Under the pieces are notes generated by a model that worked only from the letters and a program-made list of their open reading frames with translations, was not told the DNA's origin and did not search any database. A stretch of 43,551 bases of DNA from Planctomycetota bacterium (lineage in GTDB: Bacteria; Planctomycetota; Planctomycetia; Pirellulales; Pirellulaceae), in assembly GCA_017303505.1 (NCBI GenBank), contig JAFLCP010000058.1, forward strand, positions 1 through 43,551, read 5' to 3'. The position numbers and the translations under genes were made by a program. This document shows positions 25,586-33,353 of the stretch, piece after piece (positions within the stretch are counted from its first letter, which is position 1; each line of letters begins with the position of its first letter).

Positions 25586-27097
25586 CTATCCTAGCGTAGA
25601 GTTAGGGCTCCAACTACAGGACTCGTCAAAAGGATAAAGCGGCACTCTTCGGTGCGTAAACGGAAAGGATCGCAGATCGGCACTCGTTGAACCGATCGTA
25701 TTGACGCGAATGAATTGATCACAAACTTCTCGATAAGCGGCGACGGGGGCGTGCACCCCTTTGGCTACAAGTAAACGAAAATCAGCAGGGTTAAGACCAC
25801 AACTTCTCAATTGTTCAAGGCTGAATGGGACCATTCGTTTGGATGTGATCATTACGGTAAGTTCCGTCGCACTCACTTTTGCGACAATAGTGGGGCCTTG
25901 GTCAAATTCGACAATACCACCATGACGCGGTTGTGTCTCGCGGAATTGCCCTGAGTGTTTGGATTGAATTTCGAGTGAGACATCTAAAGGGGGACCGTGA
26001 AGCGCATCGGATTTTCCGCCGAGTTTCGTAGTCACGACTTCGCCACTGGCTACGGAATAGCAGGCTTGCACAACTTCGGGATCATAGAGGCACACAAATG
26101 CCGGCCCAATGTTGTGATTCAGCAAGGCTTGTGCGATCGTCGTTCCATCTGCGGCTGAACCGCCTCCAACGTTGTCGCCCATATCAAGCCAACAGAATCT
26201 CTGCGAAGGCTTGAGATTCACTTCACGCATCGCATCGTCAAGGCTGTGCATGACAGCCTGTAGTTCTCGGCGATGTCGCCAAAGGCTCAAGCCTAATTCA
26301 TCAGCAGCCTGCTGCGCGAGTTGTTCGTCTCCATTACTAATCGCCAAAGCGGCGGCACCCATTTCTTGAACATCCGAATAGGGAAAGCCCAGAAATAAAC
26401 TGTTGCTCAAAATTCCGGGACGTTTCTTCTGCTCATCTGCGAATTGAAAGAGCGACGCCAGTGGTTCTGCGGCAGTTAATTGCCTTTCGATATTGATCAC
26501 CAACGGCGGAAAGCAAGCTCGCATGCAGGGCTTTATTTTTCCTTGCAGAGTTTGAAGCAGCATATGGGCTGCTTCTTCACCCCGCTGTCTTTGATCTAGG
26601 TGGGGATTGGTTCGATAGGCGATGAGGGCATTGCACGCCGCGACCATGTGTGGTGAGAGATTGGCATGTGGATCAAGTGTCGCAACGATCGGAACTTCGG
26701 GGCCCACAGCCGCTCGTACCAAGGTTAACCAATCGCCGTCCGCGTCTGGGTAGTCCTCTGCAACTGCGGCGCCATGGGCTGCGATCAGTAAACCGTCAAG
26801 TGGTGGCGTATCGTCAAGGATGCGCAATATGCGTTCCGTCAGAGCGATAAAACTACTTTTTTCAATGGGCCCTGCTGGCGTTGCTCTGTAGGCCGCCAAC
26901 GGCACCATTTCGACGGACGAGACTTCGGACTTTTGCAGACCACTAATGAAACCACCCAATTCGTGGTGACTCTCCTTGAGTCGCTCGATAACTGCTCCCC
27001 CTTCCAAAAAGAGGTCGGCGCGAAACTGATCTAGCGTCGTTTTGGTGGTGACGAATGTGTTGGATTCATGCAAGAGTCCCAAAATTCCAATCCGCAT
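25586..27097 (-). CDS. M81 family metallopeptidase-like protein (MlrC-like)
   Basis: The 503-residue protein matches the M81/MlrC family (DUF1485 N-domain plus MlrC C-domain). The family is named after microcystinase MlrC, which cuts a linearised microcystin. Motifs are GLLHESNTF (H10, E11), AAHGA (108), DPHAN (D142, H144) and YRTNPH (H166), all candidate zinc ligands. The C-terminal domain has DMGDNVGGGS near residue 305. The length is normal. No signal peptide is present, so it is cytoplasmic. It is divergent from the RraA gene. Most M81 members in non-Sphingomonas bacteria have unknown substrates, so microcystin degradation should not be assumed. Confidence 0.92.
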   Translation of the reverse strand: MRIGILGLLHESNTFVTTKTTLDQFRADLFLEGGAVIERLKESHHELGGFISGLQKSEVSSVEMVPLAAYRATPAGPIEKSSFIALTERILRILDDTPPLDGLLIAAHGAAVAEDYPDADGDWLTLVRAAVGPEVPIVATLDPHANLSPHMVAACNALIAYRTNPHLDQRQRGEEAAHMLLQTLQGKIKPCMRACFPPLVINIERQLTAAEPLASLFQFADEQKKRPGILSNSLFLGFPYSDVQEMGAAALAISNGDEQLAQQAADELGLSLWRHRRELQAVMHSLDDAMREVNLKPSQRFCWLDMGDNVGGGSAADGTTIAQALLNHNIGPAFVCLYDPEVVQACYSVASGEVVTTKLGGKSDALHGPPLDVSLEIQSKHSGQFRETQPRHGGIVEFDQGPTIVAKVSATELTVMITSKRMVPFSLEQLRSCGLNPADFRLLVAKGVHAPVAAYREVCDQFIRVNTIGSTSADLRSFPFTHRRVPLYPFDESCSWSPNSTLG

Positions 27098-27286
27098 GAT
27101 CTTTCCATCCTTCGTTGAACTTCTGTGGTGTTGCGTTGAGCCTTGGGAGTATCAACAATAGGTAATCGAAACTTCAACGTTGATACGCGTGGATACTCAA
27201 CCCCTGTGGTGCTTGAGAGTATGCCGTATCGCGTGAAGAGGAACAATCTCACCCGCCCAACTTTCTCCTGCCTGACAAATTTCTTT

Positions 27287-27949
27287 ATGCCCTATTCCAT
27301 TGCCGAAATGCGTGCTCAACTTTATGCGGCGGTCGTTTGCGATGCACTCGATCAAGTTGGGCTTTTTCACCAATCGCCCCGTGTAAGTTTGCCGCTACAA
27401 ACGGCGAATCCCAATAGTAGTCGTGTTCTCATCGGCAGATGCAAGACAACTTTGTGGGCGGATATGGCACATGTGGACCCTGATCCCTACGCCTTGGAAT
27501 TGAGGGCCGTGGATAGCTGCCAAGCAGATGAAGTTCTGATTGCTGCAGCCGGGGGATCGATGCGAAGTGGAATCTGGGGTGAGCTGTTGACCACTGCTGC
27601 TAAGAATCGTGGCTGTATCGGGGCCGTTGTGGATGGCGCCATTCGCGACGTAACCAAAATTGAGTCCATGGATTTTCCTGTCTTTGCTCGTGGACGCTGT
27701 TTGTACGATAGTCTCAATCGACAGCGCGTCATCGATGTTGATGTGAGTGTTGAAATTGATGGAGTGCGGTTCTCACCCGGCGACTTAGTGGTCGCTGATG
27801 CAGATGGTGTCGTCGTGGTTCCTCGTGCCGTAGAAGAAAGAGTGCTCGAACTCGCTTTCGCCAAGGTGAACGGCGAAAACAAAGTTCGCGATGCCATTCG
27901 GAAAGGTATGACAGCAGTCGATGCCTACAAGACTTTCGGTGTTCTCTAG
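27287..27949 (+). CDS. RraA family protein (HMG/CHA aldolase-like)
   Basis: The 220-residue protein belongs to the RraA/dimethylmenaquinone methyltransferase family. Members are either 4-hydroxy-4-methyl-2-oxoglutarate aldolases or related decarboxylases, or regulate RNase E. VCDALDQVGL, the GSMRSGIWGELL loop and the DGAIRD motif (R120, D121) match the metal and oxyacid binding site, so an enzyme is more likely than an RNase E inhibitor. The ATG at 27287 begins at the family N-terminus; upstream codons of the same frame would add 48 unrelated residues. The Tat protein gene follows after 30 bp, so they form an operon. The M81 gene is divergent from it, and shared regulation is plausible. Confidence 0.85.
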   Translation: MPYSIAEMRAQLYAAVVCDALDQVGLFHQSPRVSLPLQTANPNSSRVLIGRCKTTLWADMAHVDPDPYALELRAVDSCQADEVLIAAAGGSMRSGIWGELLTTAAKNRGCIGAVVDGAIRDVTKIESMDFPVFARGRCLYDSLNRQRVIDVDVSVEIDGVRFSPGDLVVADADGVVVVPRAVEERVLELAFAKVNGENKVRDAIRKGMTAVDAYKTFGVL

Positions 27950-27979
27950 TTTCGATCCTGAATTTGACGGAGTTACCGT

Positions 27980-29227
27980 ATGAAGTCTAACCATGTATCT
28001 CGGCGGCATGTGTTGCAAGCTTCGCTCGTTGCAGCTGGCGCAGTAGCTTGTCTCCCCACAGCTAAATTGCTGGCTGGCTCAACCTCCCGTGATAAAAAGC
28101 GAGTCGCAGGTGTTATTACCATCTATCGCTACAACTCACATGCCGACGTTATTCTCGGCAAGATACTCGAAGGTTGGAAACAGGATGGAGGAGCTGGTCC
28201 TGACCTTGAATTGGTATCGCTCTACGTTGATCAGTTTCCGGCTGATGATATGTCGCGTAAGCTGGCCGAACGTTTTGGCTTTCGTCTCTGTCCAACGATC
28301 GAAGAAGCGCTCACGCTAGGGCAAAAAGAAATTGCCGTGGATGGCGTTATCTCGATTGGCGAACATGGTGATTATCCGTGGAACGAAAAAGAACAACATC
28401 TCTATCCACGCCGCCGTTTTTTCGCTGGGATAACCGATACCTTTGAAAAGTATGGGAAAGTTGTTCCTGTCTTCAATGACAAACACCCTGGACCTCAGTG
28501 GGATGATGCGCTCTGGATGTATCAACGCGCTCGGCAACTAAAGGTTCCGTTTATGGCTGGCTCGTCTTTGCCGGTCAGCTATCGTGACCCTGATAACACA
28601 CTCAAGTGGAAAGATGAAGTGTCGGCATGTGTGGCGATTGGCTATTCGGGTCTGGATATCTACGGGTTTCATACGCTCGATTTCATGCAGTGTCTTCTCG
28701 AACGTCGGCAAGGTGGTGAGCGGGGCGTCGATTGGGTGCAAGCGCTGCCGACCAGCAAAATTGCAGAGTATTTGACGGCGGGAATCATCGATTCTTCCTT
28801 GCTCGACCAAGCCCTTAAGGTCACAAATGGAAATCGTCCTGCGATGTTGGAGAGTCCACCTGCTGATGGTGCGTTGTTTATGGTTCACTATCGAGATGGC
28901 TTACAAGTTCCCATTTTGATGTTGCCCGGAAATGCGACTGGAATTGGGCTGGCAATCAGGACCAAGAGTGGAGAAACCATTGCCACTCGAACGGAAGAGA
29001 GGCCCGATCCACGCCATCCTCACTTCGCTTATCTCCTGAAAGGAATTGAAAATATGTTCCACACAGGTAAGCCGACGTATCCTGTTGAACGGTCGTTGCT
29101 TACAGCAGGCATGCTCGATCGGCTGTTGACTTCTCGGCATGGCGGCAATCAACGGATTGAAACTCCTGAGTTGGCAATTGAGTATGATCCCGTGGACTAT
29201 GGTTATGCTCCCCACATCCCATTGTAA
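27980..29227 (+). CDS. Unknown Tat-exported protein
   Basis: The 415-residue protein has a clear twin-arginine signal, VSRRHVLQASLVAAGAVACL at residues 6-25. I do not recognise the mature domain. It contains VAGVITIYRYNSHAD, then IEEALTLGQKEIAVDGVISIGEHGDYPW (as separate short blocks) and FAGITDTFEKYGKVVPVFND, which look like a Rossmann-like alternation of strands and helices. GEHGDYPW and PVERSLLTAGMLDRLL may be active-site or binding segments. GGAG 7 nt upstream of the ATG supports the start. It follows the RraA gene by 30 bp and so probably works in the same pathway. An exported dehydrogenase-like or binding role is only a guess. Confidence 0.75.
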   Translation: MKSNHVSRRHVLQASLVAAGAVACLPTAKLLAGSTSRDKKRVAGVITIYRYNSHADVILGKILEGWKQDGGAGPDLELVSLYVDQFPADDMSRKLAERFGFRLCPTIEEALTLGQKEIAVDGVISIGEHGDYPWNEKEQHLYPRRRFFAGITDTFEKYGKVVPVFNDKHPGPQWDDALWMYQRARQLKVPFMAGSSLPVSYRDPDNTLKWKDEVSACVAIGYSGLDIYGFHTLDFMQCLLERRQGGERGVDWVQALPTSKIAEYLTAGIIDSSLLDQALKVTNGNRPAMLESPPADGALFMVHYRDGLQVPILMLPGNATGIGLAIRTKSGETIATRTEERPDPRHPHFAYLLKGIENMFHTGKPTYPVERSLLTAGMLDRLLTSRHGGNQRIETPELAIEYDPVDYGYAPHIPL

Positions 29228-29303
29228 ACAAGTTGCTTCGACTTAGTGGGCAAGCGAGTGTGCTCTTTTGGGGCGAATCAGAATAGAGTGTATGAGGTGC
29301 AGA

Positions 29304-30047
29304 ATGCTCAGGCTCACATCGGTCGTTGTTGCAAGTGGTTTGTTATTTACACTCGCGATGCAAGTGGTTGGGCAAGAGAATTCGCGTATTTTAGTGGCTG
29401 AGCTCGATGGCAAATCCATTTATCGAGATGACCTTCAGGGCACAAGCGATCAAGAGATCGCCAAGGCTCTACAAACTCGAATTGGCGGGGCGATCTTCGA
29501 ACAATTTATTTCAGACAATGCCAAGGAACTGAAGGTAAGTGAGGCGGAAATCGATCAGGCGGCCAAGTATTTCACCGAACGCCACGCGGAGAAAATGGCA
29601 ATGGAAGCCCCGGCACTCAAGGAAAAATTGGCCGAGCTGACGGCCAAAGTCGAAGCCGCAGCTGCGAATAGCTCTGAGCGAAGAACGCTTGAAACTCAAC
29701 GAGCAGACATCGAACTTCTGCTCGAGCAACAACCTCCGAGTCGAGAAACCATCAAGTTCATTCTTACGCATTGGAAGTACCAGAATGTGTTGTACAAGAA
29801 ATACAATGGCGGCCGTTTGTTGTGGCAACAAATGGGAATTGAAGCGTTCGATGCGACGCGTGTTTTGTTGGAGACAGCAGAAAAGAAAGGACGTTTCAAG
29901 ATTCATGAACCAAAGATTCGCGATGAGTTTTATTTCTATTGGACAAAACAAAATCACGGAGCCTTTTTGATTGATGACGCAGAGCGAATTCGCAAAGAAT
30001 TTCTGGAGCCCGAGTGGCTTCCCAAGTCTGGTGTGCCCACGAAGTAA
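29304..30047 (+). CDS. Exported SurA-N/PpiC-like protein of unknown role
   Basis: The 247-residue product starts with a signal peptide (MLRLTSVVVASGLLFTLAMQ, cut near VVGQ). The mature part resembles the N-terminal helical region of SurA or PpiC chaperones: VAELDGKSIYRDD, followed by GGAIFEQFISDNAKELKVSE and a long helical stretch rich in E, A and K. No parvulin isomerase core was found, so it may be a chaperone-only relative. The ATG at 29304 has GAGG 6 nt upstream and is preferred over an ATG at 29292 and a TTG at 29268. It stands between the Tat protein and the repeat array. Confidence 0.65.
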   Translation: MLRLTSVVVASGLLFTLAMQVVGQENSRILVAELDGKSIYRDDLQGTSDQEIAKALQTRIGGAIFEQFISDNAKELKVSEAEIDQAAKYFTERHAEKMAMEAPALKEKLAELTAKVEAAAANSSERRTLETQRADIELLLEQQPPSRETIKFILTHWKYQNVLYKKYNGGRLLWQQMGIEAFDATRVLLETAEKKGRFKIHEPKIRDEFYFYWTKQNHGAFLIDDAERIRKEFLEPEWLPKSGVPTK

Positions 30048-30086
30048 AAGGACTTCCTTATTATTAGTTACCAGAGCTAGATGCAG

Positions 30087-30490
30087 TCGTTTAACCCGTA
30101 GCTGTAGCGCAGCGGAGGCTAGGCGCCCGGGAGAGAGACGCAAATTCCCGACTGCGCTTTCATAAAGGATCTGTCGTAAGCATTGGTTCGTTTACGCGTA
30201 GCTGTAGCGCCGCGGAGGCTAGGCGCCCGGGAGAGAGACGCCAATTCCCGATTGCGCTTTCATAAAAGATCTGTCGTAAGCATTGGTTCGTTTAACCCGT
30301 AGCTGTAGCGTAGCGGAGGCTAGACGCTCGGGAGAGGGCCGCCAATTCCCAACTACGCTTTCAACGAAGATCTGTCAGAGCTTTGGTTCGTTTACCCCGT
30401 CGCTGGAGCGCAGCAGAGGCTAGACGCTCGGGAGAGACGCATCGGGCGATGGCCAGTGGTCCCCTACGTTTCCAGCGAGCATCGCCCCAA
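30087..30490 (+). repeat. Four tandem 100-bp repeats with conserved stem
   Basis: Units begin at 30087, 30188, 30288 and 30388 (101, 100, 100 and about 103 bp). Each starts TCGTTTA(A)CCCGTAGCTG or a close variant and contains GGAGGCTAG(G/A)CGC(C/T)CGGGAGAG. In unit 1, AGCGCAG (30106-30112) pairs with CTGCGCT (30152-30158); in unit 3 the arms are AGCGTAG (30307-30313) and CTACGCT (30353-30359), a compensatory change. Unit 2 keeps 5 bp of the stem. An inner CGGGA/TCCCG stem is kept in units 1 and 2, and GGGA/TCCC in unit 3. Unit 4 is diverged but has CGCTGG (30401-30406) and CCAGCG (30472-30477). The array fills most of the 521-bp gap between two plus-strand genes; no gene is supported inside. 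Confidence 0.85.
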
Positions 30491-30568
30491 GTAAAATGGG
30501 CTCAGTGAGCCAGCGACCCTCTCTGTGCTCAATCAGCATTCCTCTCTTAGCATCCATTAGCATTTATC

Positions 30569-32560
30569 ATGAACCTGCCCCTCGCGCCCCGCATCAATCT
30601 CGTTCGCGCTGTGCTGATTGTCGTTTTTGGGTTGATGTTCTTTTCTGTGAATGCTCATGGCCAAGCATTACAGCAACTGAAATACAACGACGAACATCTT
30701 GTCGTTGATTTGGGTGTTGGACTGTGGGCTTGGCCCGTACCCATGGATGCAGATAACGATGGGGACTTGGATTTACTTGTATCCTGTCCCGATAAGCCAT
30801 CGAACGGAGTGTGGTATTTTGAAAATGTGGATGGCGATACACAAAAGAACCCACTTCCCATTTTTCGACCGGGTCGAAAGATCAGCAGTACTGTTCATTA
30901 CGTTATGCCAAGCTATGTTGGCGACGAAGTGCGTGTTCTTAGTCCCGGTACGGAGTATTTGGATTTTGCTAAATCGGGAACGATATCCAAACGTTCGCTT
31001 CCCATTGAAGCGAAGTTCTACAAGCCTGAAGGGAAGCAAACCAAAGGGCCGAAGGTGCGGCACAATCAGTGGCGTTACATTGACTATGACGGAGACAATA
31101 ATCTGGATTTAGTGGTTGGCATCGAAGATTGGAGTTTTTATGGATGGGATGATGCCTGGAATTCCAATGGAGAATGGCTCAACGGGCCCTTACATGGCTT
31201 TGTTTTTATTTTCAAAAACGAAGGTTCAGCCGAATCGCCCAAATATGCGGAGCCCTTCAAGATTCAAGCCGGTGGCCGAACATTGGATGTTTTTGGATGT
31301 CCCTCACCGAACTTTATCGACTTTGATCATGATGGTGATCTCGATTTATTGTGTGGCGAGTTCCTCGATAAGTTCACCTATTTCGAAAACATAGGAACTC
31401 GAACCGAGCCTAAGTATGCGGAGGGAAAAAGAGTTCACGAGGCGGGAGTGGATGCTGATTTGAGTATGGACTTGCAGATGATTGTGCCGGTGGCCATCGA
31501 TTGGAACAAAGATGGTTGGTGCGATTTGATCGTTGGTGATGAGGATGGTCGTGTGGCGTGGGTTCAGAATACCAGCAAACTCGATTCTCGAAATGTGCCA
31601 CTGTTTGAAAGTCCAAAATATTTTCAGCAACAGGCTGAGACACTGAAGTGTGGTGCCTTAGCCACTCCGTTTCCGTACGATTGGGATAGCGATGGTGATG
31701 TAGATGTTTTGTCTGGAAATACAGCAGGCTACATCGAGTGGTTTGAAAATCTAGAGCGGCTTGAGGATGGAGAGTTTCGGTGGGCCAAACCCGTGGCGCT
31801 GGAAGTTAATGGAAAGCCATTTCGCATCATGGCTGGGGCGAATGGAAGTATTCAAGGACCAGCGGAAGCAAAGTGGGGTTATACAACTTTTTCAGTTTGC
31901 GATTGGAACGGAGACGGTCGTCAAGACATCGTATTCAATTCGATCTGGGGGAAAGTTCAATGGCTCGAGAATATTGGCACCAAAGAGAAACCGAAGTTGG
32001 CTCCACCGCAACCTATCGAAGTCGATTGGGATGGCCAAGCCAAGAAACCGGCTTGGACATGGTGGCAACCGACGGGTAATGAGCTGGTCACACAATGGCG
32101 AACCACGCCGATCGGAATCGACTGGAACAAAGATGGTCGCACAGACCTCGCAGTTCTTGATTCGGAAGGCTATCCCGCTTTGTTTCTACGCAAGGAAGAC
32201 TCTGGTCGGTTGGCACCACCCAAGCGGATTTTCGTTGATCAGACAGGTAAACCGCTACGGTTTAATGACCGAACGGCTGGTGGAAGTGGCCGGCGCAAAT
32301 GGTGTTTCGTCGATTGGGATCGCGACGGGGTTTTGGACATTTTGCTGAACTCTCAAAACGCGGACTTTTGGAAAGGGCTGGGCGAAAAGGAGGGAAAGTG
32401 GCAGTTTCAGCATGTTGGGAGCTTGGCCAGTCAAAATATCGAAGGGCATGATGTAAGCCCGTCCACTGCAGATTTTGATCATGATGGCTGGCCTGACTTC
32501 TTGGGTGGGGCTGAAGATGGGCGGTTTTATTATCTTCGCAACCCAAACTCTCCAGATTAA
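30569..32560 (+). CDS. Exported FG-GAP/VCBS repeat protein
   Basis: The 663-residue product has a signal peptide (LVRAVLIVVFGLMFF, cut near AHGQ). At least nine calcium-binding-like repeats follow, with cores such as DADNDGDLDLLV, DYDGDNNLDLVV, DFDHDGDLDLLCG, DWNKDGWCDLIV, DWDSDGDVDVLSG, DWNGDGRQDIVF, DWNKDGRTDLAV, DWDRDGVLDILL and DFDHDGWPDFLGG. They are spaced 40 to 90 residues apart. This is an FG-GAP/VCBS-type propeller that binds calcium outside the cytoplasm. It is common in planctomycetes, often as a binding module of surface or carbohydrate-active proteins. No catalytic domain was found. It precedes the BMC gene by 57 bp on the same strand; a functional link is not evident. Confidence 0.9.
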   Translation: MNLPLAPRINLVRAVLIVVFGLMFFSVNAHGQALQQLKYNDEHLVVDLGVGLWAWPVPMDADNDGDLDLLVSCPDKPSNGVWYFENVDGDTQKNPLPIFRPGRKISSTVHYVMPSYVGDEVRVLSPGTEYLDFAKSGTISKRSLPIEAKFYKPEGKQTKGPKVRHNQWRYIDYDGDNNLDLVVGIEDWSFYGWDDAWNSNGEWLNGPLHGFVFIFKNEGSAESPKYAEPFKIQAGGRTLDVFGCPSPNFIDFDHDGDLDLLCGEFLDKFTYFENIGTRTEPKYAEGKRVHEAGVDADLSMDLQMIVPVAIDWNKDGWCDLIVGDEDGRVAWVQNTSKLDSRNVPLFESPKYFQQQAETLKCGALATPFPYDWDSDGDVDVLSGNTAGYIEWFENLERLEDGEFRWAKPVALEVNGKPFRIMAGANGSIQGPAEAKWGYTTFSVCDWNGDGRQDIVFNSIWGKVQWLENIGTKEKPKLAPPQPIEVDWDGQAKKPAWTWWQPTGNELVTQWRTTPIGIDWNKDGRTDLAVLDSEGYPALFLRKEDSGRLAPPKRIFVDQTGKPLRFNDRTAGGSGRRKWCFVDWDRDGVLDILLNSQNADFWKGLGEKEGKWQFQHVGSLASQNIEGHDVSPSTADFDHDGWPDFLGGAEDGRFYYLRNPNSPD

Positions 32561-32617
32561 TCTATACTACAGCGAGTTACTCCCCTACCCGACCATCTCA
32601 CCCCAGAGCATTTCCCC

Positions 32618-33277
32618 ATGAGTCCACCAGTCGAAGCCATCGGCATCTTCGAGGTTAGTGGCTTTACGCCCGCCATGGTTGGGCTGGATGCTATGGAAAA
32701 GGGGGCACAAGTTCGGGTGATCCAAGCTGAGTTAAACGACTTCTTGGGGACGGTCATCAAGATCGAAGGGAGTGTCGCCAGCGTTCGTTCCGCTCTCGCA
32801 GCCGGTGAACAAGCTGCTCAACGTATGGGTGCCAAACCGATCGTCGCAATTTTGCCACGGCCTGACGAAGATGCGTTGGCCAAAGGCATTATGAGTAAGC
32901 AGGAACGCAGCCCGTTGTTAGACCAAAATGTCGTTCTCGATATTCGGACAGAAACCCCATCGACGGCGAAATCAGACGCCAATCGCCAGGAGACAAAAAT
33001 GAGTTCCAATGCACTAGCCCTTGGTTTTATCGAAACACAAGGCTTTACGGCAGTATTTGAAGCGATTGACGCTGCCTGCAAGTCGGCCAACGTGGAAGTT
33101 GTGGCCAAAGAAAAACTAGGTGGTGGTTACATCACGGTTGTTATTCGTGGAGATGTGGCTGCGGTGTCAGCAGCGATCGATTCGGGCAAAGCGAAAGTCG
33201 AAGGGCTCGGCAAGTTGATTGCCGCTCATGTGATTGCTCGCCCCAGCGCTCAAGTAATGAGTTTGCTTCCGAAGTAG
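32618..33277 (+). CDS. Tandem BMC-domain shell protein (BMC-T type)
   Basis: The 219-residue protein contains two BMC domains, the building blocks of bacterial microcompartment shells. Domain 1 spans about residues 4-90 (EAIGIFEVSGFTPAMVGLDA, then AQVRVIQAELND). Domain 2 spans about 131-219 (LALGFIETQGFTAVFEAIDA, then VEVVAKEKLGGGYITVVIRG). Domain 2 has the pore-type KLGGG motif (166-170); domain 1 has ELNDF instead. A linker of about 40 residues joins them. Tandem BMC proteins form trimers that mimic hexamers. The ATG at 32618 has only a weak upstream site, while a strong one lies before M128. No other shell or cargo gene of a BMC locus is in this window. It is convergent with the secretin, with a terminator between them. 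Confidence 0.9.
   Translation: MSPPVEAIGIFEVSGFTPAMVGLDAMEKGAQVRVIQAELNDFLGTVIKIEGSVASVRSALAAGEQAAQRMGAKPIVAILPRPDEDALAKGIMSKQERSPLLDQNVVLDIRTETPSTAKSDANRQETKMSSNALALGFIETQGFTAVFEAIDAACKSANVEVVAKEKLGGGYITVVIRGDVAAVSAAIDSGKAKVEGLGKLIAAHVIARPSAQVMSLLPK
32988..33277 (+). promoter_or_regulatory. Internal ribosome binding site and in-frame ATG before BMC domain 2
   Basis: AGGAG (32988-32992) stands 6 nt before an ATG at 32999, in frame with the BMC gene (residue 128). Translation from here would yield a 92-residue single-domain BMC protein with the usual length of a BMC-H. Both N-termini read MS followed by a short stretch and A-(I/L)-G, so two once separate genes appear fused with the second start kept. 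Use of the internal start is inference. Confidence 0.55.
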
Positions 33278-33290
33278 TCGTTCAACAAAA

Positions 33291-33320
33291 AAACACCCGC
33301 CGATTTCTCGACGGGTGTTT
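33291..33320. terminator. Bidirectional terminator between BMC gene and secretin
   Basis: AAACACCCGCCGA and TCGACGGGTGTTT form a 13-bp stem with one mismatch around TTTC. An A run precedes it (33287-33293), giving a T run on the minus strand, and GTTT follows it on the plus strand. It lies between the ends of the two convergent genes, 13 bp after the BMC stop and 33 bp after the secretin stop on the other strand. Confidence 0.85.
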
Positions 33321-33353
33321 CAATTTCTCACCTAATCTGCCGGTTGGTATCCA

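Noticed and set aside
25586-27097. Microcystin-degrading MlrC
   Set aside because: Only family-level similarity is visible and no mlrA, mlrB or mlrD genes are nearby, so the substrate was left open.
30087-30490. CRISPR array
   Set aside because: The whole 100-bp unit repeats, including what would be spacers, so it is a tandem repeat and not repeats with unique spacers; no cas gene is present.
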